DNA from: Alcaligenes faecalis
GTDB taxonomy: Bacteria > Pseudomonadota > Gammaproteobacteria > Burkholderiales > Burkholderiaceae_B
Direction of reading: 5' to 3'
NCBI RefSeq assembly: GCF_041521385.1
Contig: NZ_CP168006.1
Coordinates: 2,786,295 to 2,850,294, forward strand
Length of the DNA stretch: 64,000 bases
Positions within the stretch are counted from its first letter, which is position 1, and every line of letters begins with the position of its first letter. Both the position numbers and the translations under genes were made by a program. The notes beneath the pieces are model-generated. The model saw only the letters and a program-made list of their open reading frames with translations. It was not told the origin of the DNA and ran no database searches. This document shows, one piece after another, positions 35,184 through 43,250 of this stretch.

Positions 35184-36446
35184 ATGTTGAAGAATTGTTT
35201 GCTTGCCACCTCCAGCGCCTTGCTGATGAGCCTGGGCGCCAATGCCCATAGCGCGGTGGAATTGACCATGTATTACCCCATTGCCGTGGGAGGTCCATTG
35301 ACCGATGTGGTCGATGGAATGATCAAGGACTACCAGGCCCAAAACCCGGAAGTCACAGTAAAAGCCGTGTACTCCGGCAACTACGATGAAACCCGTGTGC
35401 GTGCCTTGTCGGCCCTGCGCGCAGGCGAGCCAGTGCAACTGTCTGTACTGGGCGCACTGGACACCCATGATCTGGTAGAGCAAGGCCTGGTTGAAGCCTT
35501 TAGCGATGTGGCTCAGGACGCTTCCAGCCAGGATTGGCTGAAAAGCTTTTACCCCGCCTTGATGGCCAATGGCACCTTGGAAGGTAAGGTCTGGGGCATT
35601 CCGTTCCAGCGTTCTACCATCGTCATGTTCTACAACAAGGACATGTTCCGTGAAGCGGGCCTGAATCCGGATCAAGCCCCCAAAACCTGGGACGAGCTGG
35701 TGCAAACGGCTCAGAAGCTGACCAACGAGCAGCACCACGGTTTGATGATTCCCTCGACGGGCTACCCCTACTGGATGTTCCAGGCCATGGCATTGCAAAA
35801 TGGCCGTCAGTTGATGAATGAAGAAGGCACTCAGGTCTACTTTAATGATCCCAAGTCGGTAGAAGCCCTGCAGTTCTTCCATGACCTGGCCTACAAGCAC
35901 AAAGTCAGCCCCACCGGCACGATTGAATGGGGTACGCTGCGCCAGGCTTTTGTCCAGGGCAAGACAGCCATGATGTGGCACACCACGGGCAACCTGACAG
36001 CCGTCAAGAATGAAGCCAAGTTCGACTTTGGTGTTGCCATGCTACCTGCCAAGGAGAAAGCCGCTTCGCCTACCGGCGGTGGCAACTTCTACCTGTTCAA
36101 GGGCGCTAACGACGAGCAGAAAAAAGCGGCGCTGGATTTTGTGCGCTGGATGACTGCGCCCGAGCGTGCGGCCAAGTGGTCCATGGCCACGGGCTATGTG
36201 GGTGTCAGCCCTGCTGCCTACGAAACGCCTGCTCTGGTCGAATACGCCACGACCTTCCCGCAGGCTGTTGTTGCCCGTGATCAGTTGGCCGTGGCCTCGC
36301 CCGAGTTTGCCACTTATGAAACAGCACGTGTCCGTGAACTGCTGTCCAATGCCGTGCAAGCCGTGTTGACCAATGCCAAAACGCCCAAAGACGCCTTGGA
36401 TCAAGCCCAGACTGCCGCAGACCGTCTGCTGCGTCCTTTCAACTAA
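35184..36446 (+). CDS. ugpB: glycerol-3-phosphate/glycerophosphodiester-binding protein
   Basis: A 420-residue periplasmic binding protein of the extracellular solute-binding family 1. The signal peptide ends at about NAHS (residues 21-24). Typical pieces are ELTMYYPIAVGGPLTDVVD, VKAVYSGNYDET near residue 65, which resembles the UgpB KGNYEQ segment, IPFQRSTIVMFYNKDMFREAG near 140 and GGGNFYLFKG near 300. It captures the phosphoester for the UgpA/UgpE permeases. The ligand is inferred from UgpB likeness, the Pho box and the phosphodiesterase. Confidence 0.85.
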   Translation: MLKNCLLATSSALLMSLGANAHSAVELTMYYPIAVGGPLTDVVDGMIKDYQAQNPEVTVKAVYSGNYDETRVRALSALRAGEPVQLSVLGALDTHDLVEQGLVEAFSDVAQDASSQDWLKSFYPALMANGTLEGKVWGIPFQRSTIVMFYNKDMFREAGLNPDQAPKTWDELVQTAQKLTNEQHHGLMIPSTGYPYWMFQAMALQNGRQLMNEEGTQVYFNDPKSVEALQFFHDLAYKHKVSPTGTIEWGTLRQAFVQGKTAMMWHTTGNLTAVKNEAKFDFGVAMLPAKEKAASPTGGGNFYLFKGANDEQKKAALDFVRWMTAPERAAKWSMATGYVGVSPAAYETPALVEYATTFPQAVVARDQLAVASPEFATYETARVRELLSNAVQAVLTNAKTPKDALDQAQTAADRLLRPFN

Positions 36447-36458
36447 GCAGGTGTAGGA

Positions 36459-37349
36459 ATGGCTGAACCATTACGTGTGCTGCGTAAAGAGTGGGTATTT
36501 GCTTACCTCTTGTTGACGCCGCTGTTTGTGCTGCTAAGCGTGTTTGCCTTTATCCCGGCGCTGCACACGTTCTGGTCCAGCCTGTTGAGCAAAGGTACGG
36601 CTCGTCGTCCCGCCCAGTTTGTGGGCATGGACAACTACGATGCCATGCTGGCGGACCCCACCTTTTGGCTGGTTTTGAAGAACAATCTTTGGTATGCCGC
36701 CATTGTGATCCCAGTATCCATGGCTCTGGCCTTGCTGATGGCCTTGTGGGCGAATCGGGCCATGAGCATGCGAGCCTGGGTGCGTTGTGCTTACTTCACA
36801 CCCACGATGCTGCCCATGATTGCCGCCGCGAACCTATGGCTGTTTTTCTACACGCCGGATCTGGGTTTGCTGGATCAGATTGCCAAGCTGTTTGGCGGCG
36901 GAGCCACCAACTGGCTGGGCCAGCCGCAAACGGCCTTGGGTGCGGTCATGGTGGTGACGATCTGGAAAGAAGCTGGTTTTTTCATGATCTTTTATCTGGC
37001 CGCCTTGCAAACCATTCCGCCCGAACTGCGTGATGCTGCCCGCCTGGAAGGGGCGACGCGCTGGCAGTATGGCCGTCGCGTACTCCTGCCCTTGCTGGCA
37101 CCGACGACCTTGTTCATTTTGATCAATGCCTTGATCAACTCGGTCAAGCTGGTTGATCACCTGTTTATTTTGACCAAGGGTGGCCCCAATAACGCCTCCA
37201 AGCTGATGTTGTACTGGATCTGGGAAACCGCCTTTGCTTATATGGATACGCCTAGCGCCGCCGTGCTGACGGTTGTGCTCTTGCTGGGGCTGGGCGCCGT
37301 CGCTATTTTTCAATTCCGCTACGCTGAACGACGCGTGCATTATCAGTGA
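36459..37349 (+). CDS. ugpA: glycerol-3-phosphate-type ABC importer permease
   Basis: A 296-residue six-helix permease of the CUT1 (MalF-like) group. The EAA coupling loop is PPELRDAARLEGATRWQYG near residue 190, and the family start LTPLFVLLSVFAFIPALHTFW lies near residue 18. It forms the channel with the product of the next gene. A TAGGA site precedes the ATG at 36459. Confidence 0.88.
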   Translation: MAEPLRVLRKEWVFAYLLLTPLFVLLSVFAFIPALHTFWSSLLSKGTARRPAQFVGMDNYDAMLADPTFWLVLKNNLWYAAIVIPVSMALALLMALWANRAMSMRAWVRCAYFTPTMLPMIAAANLWLFFYTPDLGLLDQIAKLFGGGATNWLGQPQTALGAVMVVTIWKEAGFFMIFYLAALQTIPPELRDAARLEGATRWQYGRRVLLPLLAPTTLFILINALINSVKLVDHLFILTKGGPNNASKLMLYWIWETAFAYMDTPSAAVLTVVLLLGLGAVAIFQFRYAERRVHYQ

Positions 37350-38191
37350 TGAACATGGACACCGTTTTGACTGCTCCTGGCCGCCCGCTGCGTTTGCCAT
37401 CTTTGGACACGGTGGGGGCGCACGCTTTGGCCCTGCTGTGGATTGCCCCCTTGCTGTACGCGTGCTGGGCTGCGTTTCGCGACCCGTCCGCCGCCTTGAG
37501 CTTTGACTGGAGCGCAGGCTGGACGTTGGATAACTTTGCCGCCGCCTGGGACCGTGCGCCCTGGCTGCGCTACATCTTCAACACCACGGTACTGGTGCTG
37601 ACCATTCTGGTCGGACAGTTTGTGCTGTGTACCTTGGCCGCGTACGCCTTTGCCCGCTTTCGTTTCTTTGGCAGCCAGTTTCTGTTCATGCTGCTGCTGT
37701 TGCAGTTGTTCATCCTGCCCGAAGTGCTGATTGTCGAAAACTACCGCATGGTGGCCTTGCTGGGCTGGACGGACACGGTCTGGGGCATGGGTGTGCCTTA
37801 TATGGCCAGTGCCTTTGGCGTGTTCTTGTTGCGTCAGGCTTTCAAGCAAGTGCCACGTGAACTGGAGGACGCGGCGCGCCTGGAAGGATGCAGCCGCCTG
37901 GGTGTGCTCTGGCGTGTGTACGTGCCGCTGGTCAAGCCTGTGTACCTGGCGTATGCCCTGGTGTCGGCGTCTACGCACTGGAACAATTTTCTGTGGCCCT
38001 TGGTGATCAGCAGCTCTGACCACACCCGTCCGTTGACCGTAGGCTTATCCCTGTTTGGCGCACCGGAAAGTGGTGTCAGTATCTCCCTGATCAGTGCCGC
38101 CACATTAATGACTATCTTGCCGCTTTTGCTGGGCTTTTTGCTGTTTCAAAAGCAGTTCATGCAGGCCTTTTTACGCGCCGGCATTCGTTAA
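37349..38191 (+). CDS. ugpE: glycerol-3-phosphate-type ABC importer permease
   Basis: A 280-residue CUT1 permease, MalG-like partner of UgpA. The EAA loop is PRELEDAARLEGCSRLGVL near residue 168, and FLLRQAFKQVP precedes it. The start is ambiguous: an ATG at 37349 overlaps the ugpA stop (TGATG), with a GTG at 37346 and an ATG at 37355 as alternatives. The first is chosen because of the overlap. Confidence 0.86.
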   Translation: MNMDTVLTAPGRPLRLPSLDTVGAHALALLWIAPLLYACWAAFRDPSAALSFDWSAGWTLDNFAAAWDRAPWLRYIFNTTVLVLTILVGQFVLCTLAAYAFARFRFFGSQFLFMLLLLQLFILPEVLIVENYRMVALLGWTDTVWGMGVPYMASAFGVFLLRQAFKQVPRELEDAARLEGCSRLGVLWRVYVPLVKPVYLAYALVSASTHWNNFLWPLVISSSDHTRPLTVGLSLFGAPESGVSISLISAATLMTILPLLLGFLLFQKQFMQAFLRAGIR

Positions 38192-38200
38192 GGAATTCTG

Positions 38201-39010
38201 ATGAAGATCATCCAGTTTTCGGATCTGCACATTACCCCGCCCGATGGCCTGTTGTTTGGCTCGGACCCTCTGGATCGCTTGCATAGTTGCGTGCAGCACG
38301 TGAACCGCCACCACGCCGATGCGGATTTGTGTGTGCTGACGGGGGACCTGACCCACGCTGGTCATCCACGTGCATACGAGCGTCTGCGCGAAGGCTTGCA
38401 GGACTTGATTCCACCTGTGCGTCTGATGATGGGCAACCATGACAGCCGCAGTGCGTTTCAGAGCGTGTTTCCACAGGCCATAAGCGATTTGCCCGGTTTT
38501 GTGCAGCACGCGGAAACTATGGGTGACTGGCGTCTGATTTATCTGGATACCTTGGAGGACGGCTACACCAACGGTTATTTGTGTACGCGGCGTCTGGAGT
38601 GGTTGCAGCAGGAGCTGGCGGCGCATAGCGGGCCGGCGATGCTGTTTTCCCACCATCCTTTGCCTGCCTTGCAGTACCCGTCCATGGACTGGCTGCGTTT
38701 GAGCAATGCCCCGGATCTATTGCCTGTCTTGAAGGCGCATCCTGCTCCCGTGCATTTGTTCTCTGGCCATGTGCATCGCTGCGCCAGCGGCGTATGGAAT
38801 GGCCTGCATTTTGTGACGGTGAATGGGACCAACCATCAGCATGAACTGGATCTGGAGCGTGAGGGGGCGGCCACGTCCACCTTTGAGCCGGCCAGCTATG
38901 CGGTGATCTTGCCCAACGCAGATGGTTTGACGGTGCATTTTCAGCCCTTTGGATATGAGGAGCTGCGCTTCCCGTACACCGGCAATTTACGTGCCTTGAA
39001 GTGCATTTGA
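38201..39010 (+). CDS. GpdQ/CpdA-like metallophosphodiesterase
   Basis: A 269-residue calcineurin-type phosphoesterase of the class III phosphodiesterase group (GpdQ, CpdA). All five metal motifs are visible: SDLH near residue 7, VLTGDLTHAG near 45, MGNHDSR near 78, FSHHPLP near 150 and SGHVHR near 187. At the end of a ugp-type operon the likely job is to cleave imported glycerophosphodiesters to glycerol-3-phosphate and alcohol; a cyclic-AMP phosphodiesterase role is the alternative. The ATG at 38201 follows AAGGAATTC, 10 bp after the permease gene. Confidence 0.85.
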   Translation: MKIIQFSDLHITPPDGLLFGSDPLDRLHSCVQHVNRHHADADLCVLTGDLTHAGHPRAYERLREGLQDLIPPVRLMMGNHDSRSAFQSVFPQAISDLPGFVQHAETMGDWRLIYLDTLEDGYTNGYLCTRRLEWLQQELAAHSGPAMLFSHHPLPALQYPSMDWLRLSNAPDLLPVLKAHPAPVHLFSGHVHRCASGVWNGLHFVTVNGTNHQHELDLEREGAATSTFEPASYAVILPNADGLTVHFQPFGYEELRFPYTGNLRALKCI

Positions 39011-39113
39011 TCCACGCTGTGCCATAACAGTGCTGCCTTGTTGAACACGGCTCCCGATTCCTGGAGGCACTCCAGAGATTGGGGGCCGTGTTTACGAGCT
39101 GGCCTTGTGCTGC

Positions 39114-39272
39114 TTAGAAGGAATAGTGCAGGTTCAGCATGGCATTTCGCGGTGCACCGTAGTAGCCGGTGTAGAAGGTCTGATCCAGCGCGCTCAGGTA
39201 TTTGCGGTTGAACAGATTGTTGATGTTCAAGGTGGCTGTCAACTGTTTGCTGAAGTCGTAGCGACTCATCCG
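39114..39272 (-). pseudogene. C-terminal relic of a TonB-dependent receptor
   Basis: The minus-strand reading ending at 39114 contains ATLNINNLFNRKYLSAL and closes with NAMLNLHYSF, the last two or three barrel strands and terminal aromatic residue of a siderophore receptor such as FhuE or the pyoverdine type. Upstream of about 39265 the similarity stops abruptly and the plug and most of the barrel are missing. The remainder was evidently lost by deletion or rearrangement. It ends convergent to the ugp operon. Confidence 0.7.
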
Positions 39273-39350
39273 CTCGATCATGGCGTGAGGCGAGCGTGCA
39301 ACGCCGATCAGGAACTTGCCGCGAAAAAGCGCCATGTCCGGCGAAAAGCT

Positions 39351-39379
39351 TTGTTGTTTCACGCAAGATCGTTATACTT
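39351..39379 (+). promoter_or_regulatory. sigma-70 promoter of the riboswitch-terC unit
   Basis: TTGTTG at 39351-39356, a 17-base spacer and TATACT at 39374-39379 form a near-consensus promoter, placing the transcription start about 7 bases before the riboswitch begins. Confidence 0.65.
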
Positions 39380-39386
39380 GCGAACT

Positions 39387-39512
39387 ATCAGGGGGAGTAG
39401 CTTACTTTCCGGCGCATCGTCATCACGGTAATTTGTGTCTTTCACGTATTCCCGGTGCCCGGGCAATCTCAGGGTTGCAAGCAAGACCTTGCCATTAACG
39501 GGCAAGGTGCAT
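39387..39512 (+). ncRNA. yybP-ykoY manganese riboswitch
   Basis: The leader carries the conserved first motif GGGGGAGTAGC at 39391-39401, the loop segment CCCGGGCAATCTCAGGGTTG at 39451-39470 region, and the closing strands GCAAGACCTTGCC and GGGCAAGGTGC (39481-39510). This matches the yybP-ykoY family, which senses Mn2+ and commonly precedes TerC-family or MntP exporters. It is followed by a terminator hairpin that would act as the expression platform. The gene downstream is of TerC type, as expected. Confidence 0.82.
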
Positions 39513-39525
39513 CCTCTACAAAGAG

Positions 39526-39564
39526 ATGGCCTGTGTCCATAATGGATCAGGCCATTTTTGTTTT
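39526..39564 (+). terminator. intrinsic terminator, expression platform of the riboswitch
   Basis: ATGGCCTG pairs with CAGGCCAT, with an inner TCCA/TGGA stem, followed by TTTTTGTTTTG. It lies between the riboswitch and the terC start at 39652, so it probably ends transcription when manganese is low. Confidence 0.8.
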
Positions 39565-39651
39565 GTACAACGCCCGTCATTTTTTCGTTGTACAGTTCTG
39601 CAAGATGGTCGTCAGCGTTCAATCAAACAATATAAAAAGGCGGTCTTACCT

Positions 39652-40359
39652 ATGATGGAGTTTTTGCAGACGATGAGTTGGGCGGCAGTATTTCAGATCA
39701 TTTTGATCGATATATTGCTGGGGGGCGATAACGCCGTGGTTATTGCATTGGCTTGCCGTAATTTGCCGGCCAAACAGCGCGTGAAAGGTATTTTGTGGGG
39801 TACGGCCGGTGCGATTGGCTTGCGTGTTGTCCTGATTGCCTTTGCCTTGACCTTGCTGTCCGTACCTTATCTGAAAGTGGTCGGTGCCTTGTTGCTGGTC
39901 TGGATTGGCGTCAAGCTCTTGATTCCTGAAGAAGATGGTCACGGTAATGTTGAGGGTGGTGCCACCTTGTGGAAAGCCATCAAGACCATCATTATTGCGG
40001 ACTTTGTGATGAGTCTGGACAATGTGATCGCAATTGCGGGTGCTGCGCAAACCGCGGCGCCAGAGCATCAGATTGGTTTGGTGATTTTCGGTCTGGTGGT
40101 CAGTGTGCCTATTATTATCTGGGGCAGTACCTTGGTGTTGAAGCTGATCGACCGCTTCCCTATGGTTGTGACGCTGGGTGCTGCGTTGCTGGGCTGGATT
40201 GCTGGCGGCATGCTGGTGACAGATGTTAAATACATCGAGTACTTTGGTGAGCCCAGCACCACGGTCAAGTTGGCTGCAGAAGTGGCGGGTGCTTTGCTGA
40301 TTGTGGCTTTGGGTCATGGTTTGGCTGCCCGCAAGCGCAAGCAAGCTGCCCAGGCCTGA
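39652..40359 (+). CDS. TerC/YkoY-family integral membrane protein, probable Mn2+ exporter
   Basis: A 235-residue TerC-family membrane protein with about seven helices. The acidic metal motifs are LIDILLGGDNAVVIAL near residue 18 and DFVMSLDNVIAIAGAA near 120, the paired GGDN/SLDN signature of the family. Members linked to yybP-ykoY riboswitches export manganese. The ATG at 39652 lies just after an AAAAGG stretch; the one at 39655 is equally possible. The riboswitch-terminator leader gives its regulation. Confidence 0.88.
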   Translation: MMEFLQTMSWAAVFQIILIDILLGGDNAVVIALACRNLPAKQRVKGILWGTAGAIGLRVVLIAFALTLLSVPYLKVVGALLLVWIGVKLLIPEEDGHGNVEGGATLWKAIKTIIIADFVMSLDNVIAIAGAAQTAAPEHQIGLVIFGLVVSVPIIIWGSTLVLKLIDRFPMVVTLGAALLGWIAGGMLVTDVKYIEYFGEPSTTVKLAAEVAGALLIVALGHGLAARKRKQAAQA

Positions 40360-40454
40360 AATTGAAACAACAGGTGTAGAACCGGCGCCGGGGGCTTCGC
40401 TTCCGGCCTGGTTCTGGGTTAAGCTCAAACGATTGTCTAAAAAAGGAGTACACC

Positions 40455-40736
40455 ATGGCACAAGCCTCCGCACGCCACATTCTGGTCAGCACCGAAGAGA
40501 AAGCGAACGAACTGAAAACCGCGATCGAAGGTGGTTCTGACTTTGCTCAGGTGGCCAAGGAAAATTCCAGCTGCCCATCGGCCCGCATGGGCGGTGAGCT
40601 GGGAACATTTGGCCGTGGCCAAATGGTGCCCGAGTTCGATCAGGTTGTGTTCAGCGCCCCCGTTGGCGTTGTGCAAGGCCCTGTCAAGACTCAGTTCGGC
40701 TACCATCTGGTAGAAGTGACTGCACGTCAGGACTGA
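40455..40736 (+). CDS. ppiC: parvulin-type peptidyl-prolyl isomerase
   Basis: A 93-residue cytoplasmic parvulin, the same length as E. coli PpiC. Marks are SARHILVSTEEKA near residue 5, GGSDFAQVAKENS-CPS, GGELGTFGRGQMVPEFD near 47 and FGYHLVEVT at the end. It speeds cis-trans isomerisation of prolyl bonds. It stands alone, with an AAAAAGGAGT site before the ATG and a terminator behind. Confidence 0.93.
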   Translation: MAQASARHILVSTEEKANELKTAIEGGSDFAQVAKENSSCPSARMGGELGTFGRGQMVPEFDQVVFSAPVGVVQGPVKTQFGYHLVEVTARQD

Positions 40737-40754
40737 TACGATCAGGCCAATAAG

Positions 40755-40778
40755 AACCCGCTTCGGCGGGTTTTTTTG
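40755..40778 (+). terminator. terminator after ppiC
   Basis: AACCCGC, loop TTCG, GCGGGTT, then TTTTTTT. Canonical intrinsic terminator. Confidence 0.9.
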
Positions 40779-41110
40779 TGCATGATGGGCTTTGGCAACA
40801 GGCAACAGGTGGCTGATGACGATTGAGTAGAAGTCGGATTTGGCTGTTTCTGAGGCTGACGGGCCAGGCAAGCATGGAGTCGCCCTTAAAACCGACGTGG
40901 CACCCGATAAAGAAGCTGCTTTTTTGTCTCTTTCCTGGTGAAACAAGCCAGCTTGTGCCAGCTAATGCGTTGATTATCAGGGCTTATGCATAAAAAGTCT
41001 GGACATTTTCCCGCAAGCTGCGCAGTATGCCTGCCATACTGGCTAACGGCCTTGTCGCCGTGTGGTTCGCTTGCCTTGAGCGAATCAGCCCATTCTTATA
41101 AAGAAAACCC
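40779..41110. other. intergenic stretch without recognised gene
   Basis: No reading frame with family resemblance was seen. A TATAAA at about 41096-41101 close to the start of the next gene may be part of its promoter. I see nothing else in it. Confidence 0.4.
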
Positions 41111-41377
41111 ATGAAACGCACCGATATGGAAAAGCTCAGCGCCGTTAAACTGCTGAGCAATGTAAAAAAAGCGGGTACGCCACAACGCTTTGCGGGTGAT
41201 TCCGTCGTGGCCGATCGACGCGAACAACGTCGTCTGGATCAGGCTGCTGGCCTGGTGTCCTTTCCCGTGAAGCTGACTCAGCCCGTCATTGAGGCCGTGC
41301 GCGCTCGCGCTACCGAGCAAGGCGTCTCGACCAATGAAGTGATTGATCGTTTGTTGGTTCAAGCCCTGGACCTGTAA
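41111..41377 (+). CDS. conserved-looking small protein upstream of yaiI, unknown function
   Basis: An 88-residue basic protein. The C-terminal part (SFPVKLTQPVIEAVRARATE, then STNEVIDRLLVQALDL) looks like a ribbon-helix-helix DNA-binding region: a short strand, then two helices with a SxNEVI turn. The first half is Lys/Arg-rich. It ends 3 bp before the yaiI start, so the two are co-transcribed. I do not recognise a named family. Confidence 0.6.
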   Translation: MKRTDMEKLSAVKLLSNVKKAGTPQRFAGDSVVADRREQRRLDQAAGLVSFPVKLTQPVIEAVRARATEQGVSTNEVIDRLLVQALDL

Positions 41378-41380
41378 TTC

Positions 41381-41842
41381 ATGCAGATCTGGGTCGATGC
41401 GGATGCTTGTCCGGTAGTCATCAAAGAAATTTTGTATCGCGCTGGGCAGCGTTGGAGTTGCCACGTGATCCTGGTGGCCAACCAGATGTTGCGTACCCCG
41501 CCATCGCCCTGGTTGCGGGCGGTGCAAGTGGCGCGGGGTTTTGACGTGGCAGACGATTACATCGTTCAGCATGCCAGCGTCGGAGATCTGGTGATTACCG
41601 CCGACATCCCCCTGGCCGCCCAGGTGCTGGAGCGTAAAGCCCTGGTCCTGACTCCCAGGGGTGAACGCCTGGACGCCAACAGCATAGGCGAGCGCCTGGC
41701 CATGCGCGACATGATGGAAGAACTGCGCAGCACCGGCGTGGATATTGGAGGCCCAGCCCCCTTTAGCCAGTCCGATCGGCGCGAGTTTGCCAACGCACTG
41801 GACCGCCTGATGATGAGCCTGAAAACGGTGGTGAGATCGTAA
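41381..41842 (+). CDS. yaiI: YaiI/YqxD-family protein (DUF188, PIN-like)
   Basis: A 153-residue protein of the YaiI/YqxD family. Marks are [19 protein letters not shown] at the N-terminus, with conserved Asp and Cys residues, [20 protein letters not shown] near residue 60 and [20 protein letters not shown] near 90. The fold resembles PIN nucleases, with conserved aspartates ([15 protein letters not shown]), but the family's role is not established. It is translated directly after the small protein gene. Confidence 0.9.
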   Translation: MQIWVDADACPVVIKEILYRAGQRWSCHVILVANQMLRTPPSPWLRAVQVARGFDVADDYIVQHASVGDLVITADIPLAAQVLERKALVLTPRGERLDANSIGERLAMRDMMEELRSTGVDIGGPAPFSQSDRREFANALDRLMMSLKTVVRS

Positions 41843-41913
41843 ACAGACTTGCCATCTCCCCGGCCCTTGTGTGAGTCTGTCGCTGGATTCAAATTTTTAA
41901 AGTGACCTACCGG

Positions 41914-42288
41914 ATGACAGACGCAAAACGCCCCCTGATGAATTTGACTGGCCTGAACGAGGCCGTCGCCCAGTTCGCCCGCGAGCGTGAGTGGGACCAG
42001 TTTCATAGCCCCAAAAATCTGGCCATGGCGCTGACCAATGAAGTGGGCGAGCTGATCGAGATCTTCCAATGGCTGACAGAAGACCAGTCGCGCGAGGTGG
42101 GGAAGGACCCCAAAACCGCCGAGGCCGTGCGTGACGAACTGGCCGATGTGCAGATATATCTAAGCCGTCTGGCCTTCGTTCTGGGCGTGGACATGAACGA
42201 AGCGGTCACCAGCAAGCTGGTGAAAAACGCCCAGAAATACCCCGCCGACAAGGTGCGGGGGACGAACAAGAAATATACGGAGCTGTAA
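41914..42288 (+). CDS. MazG-like nucleotide pyrophosphohydrolase (RS21-C6/dCTPP1 type)
   Basis: A 124-residue all-alpha NTP pyrophosphatase. The metal motifs are NEVGELIEIFQWL near residue 42 (ExxE) and RDELADVQIYLSRLA near 75 (ExxD). Such enzymes hydrolyse noncanonical nucleotides such as modified dCTP and clean the nucleotide pool. The ATG at 41914 is preferred; a GTG at 41902 adds four residues. Its end overlaps the reading of the antitoxin fragment behind it. Confidence 0.88.
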   Translation: MTDAKRPLMNLTGLNEAVAQFAREREWDQFHSPKNLAMALTNEVGELIEIFQWLTEDQSREVGKDPKTAEAVRDELADVQIYLSRLAFVLGVDMNEAVTSKLVKNAQKYPADKVRGTNKKYTEL

Positions 42289-42326
42289 GCGGCAGATACG
42301 TCGGTCAGCCCCCGCACGCGATTCGG

Positions 42327-42485
42327 ATGGTGGAAGCTAATGGTTCCGCAGTGCTCATGTCAGAAGCGGAGTGGACTGCGATTCAGGAGACTCTGTTTTT
42401 GATGAGCATCCCCGGCATGCACGAATCGATTAAAGCAGGAAGGGCTGAGCCTTTGGAGCTTCGGGCCCAGCATCTTGATTGGTGA
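42327..42485 (+). pseudogene. 3' fragment of a Phd/YefM-family antitoxin
   Basis: About 52 codons read VEANGSAVLMSEAEWTAIQE, then TLFLMSIPGMHESI and AGRAEPLEL before a stop at 42483. The segments match the second half of YefM/Phd antitoxins, including the hinge before the toxin-binding helix. The N-terminal DNA-binding half is missing, the upstream in-frame sequence is the end of the MazG-like gene, and no toxin gene follows. Confidence 0.6.
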
Positions 42486-42493
42486 AGCTGCTT

Positions 42494-43135
42494 TTAAATC
42501 TCCCCCAACATTTCGCCCACAAACCGCTCCATTCGCGCGTGTCGTTCACGCGCGATTTCTTGTCCCCGTTCGGTTTGAAAACCATCGGCCAGTTTGAGTA
42601 ATTTGGCCGGGAAGTGATCCAGCGCGTAGTGCTTGTCATCCAGAGGGCGATTCGCTGCTTTGGGATCTTCCGGCTCATACAAGCTGGAGCCCATGCGTCC
42701 CGCGGTATAGAAGCAGCGAGCTATCCCTAAAGCCCCAATGGCATCCAGCCGGTCTGCATCCTGCAAGATGCGGGCTTCCAGGCTGGCTGGCGGTATGTTT
42801 GCCGAAAAACTGTGGCTTTGAATGGCCTGAGCCACGGCCTTGCAGTCCTGCTCGGACCAATCCATCTTGCTTAGAATATGCTGCGCCTGTGCGGCGGCCA
42901 ACGTGGAAGCGCGTGAACGCAAAGGCGAGTTCTTTTCCACAGCAACGCAGTCATGCAGCAAAGTCGCGGCCAGTAAAATCCGCAGATCCCCACCTTCTTT
43001 GTCCTGAATCGCACAGACGTTCTTCCAAACACGCTGCAAGTGCGATTGGTCGTGAGAGCCGTCGTTGTGACTGGTGCTGCTGTGGGGCAGGAGTTGGGCG
43101 GCAAGCTCTTCAAAGGGGTGAAACAGGCTGGACAT
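42494..43135 (-). CDS. HD-domain phosphohydrolase (YedJ-like)
   Basis: A 213-residue HD-superfamily protein. The metal ligands are visible as the first His in HDQSHLQRVW near residue 30, the paired LLHDCV near 60, and D in LQDADRLDAIGA near 128. Members hydrolyse nucleotides or other phosphates; the substrate is unknown. The ATG at 43135 is chosen because the fold begins there and an upstream start at 43168 adds eleven unrelated residues. It converges on the antitoxin fragment. Confidence 0.85.
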   Translation of the reverse strand: MSSLFHPFEELAAQLLPHSSTSHNDGSHDQSHLQRVWKNVCAIQDKEGGDLRILLAATLLHDCVAVEKNSPLRSRASTLAAAQAQHILSKMDWSEQDCKAVAQAIQSHSFSANIPPASLEARILQDADRLDAIGALGIARCFYTAGRMGSSLYEPEDPKAANRPLDDKHYALDHFPAKLLKLADGFQTERGQEIARERHARMERFVGEMLGEI

Positions 43136-43199
43136 GGCTAGGGTTCGCTGTAAAGGGTGCCACAGCATAACGCGAAGTAGGAGGGGCAGGACAGGCTCA

Positions 43200-43227
43200 A
43201 GAAAAAGGGCCGCCAGTGGCAGCCCTT
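43200..43227 (-). terminator. terminator after the Bug receptor gene
   Basis: On the minus strand AAGGGCTGCCA pairs with TGGCGGCCCTT, and TTTTTCTTG follows. It lies 23 bp after the stop codon. Confidence 0.75.
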
Positions 43228-43250
43228 AAGGCGAGTTGACGCTTGTAGGG

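Noticed and set aside
40380..40425. Terminator between the TerC-type gene and ppiC
   Set aside because: The GC-rich imperfect stem has no T-run and several mismatches, so it is not listed as a feature.
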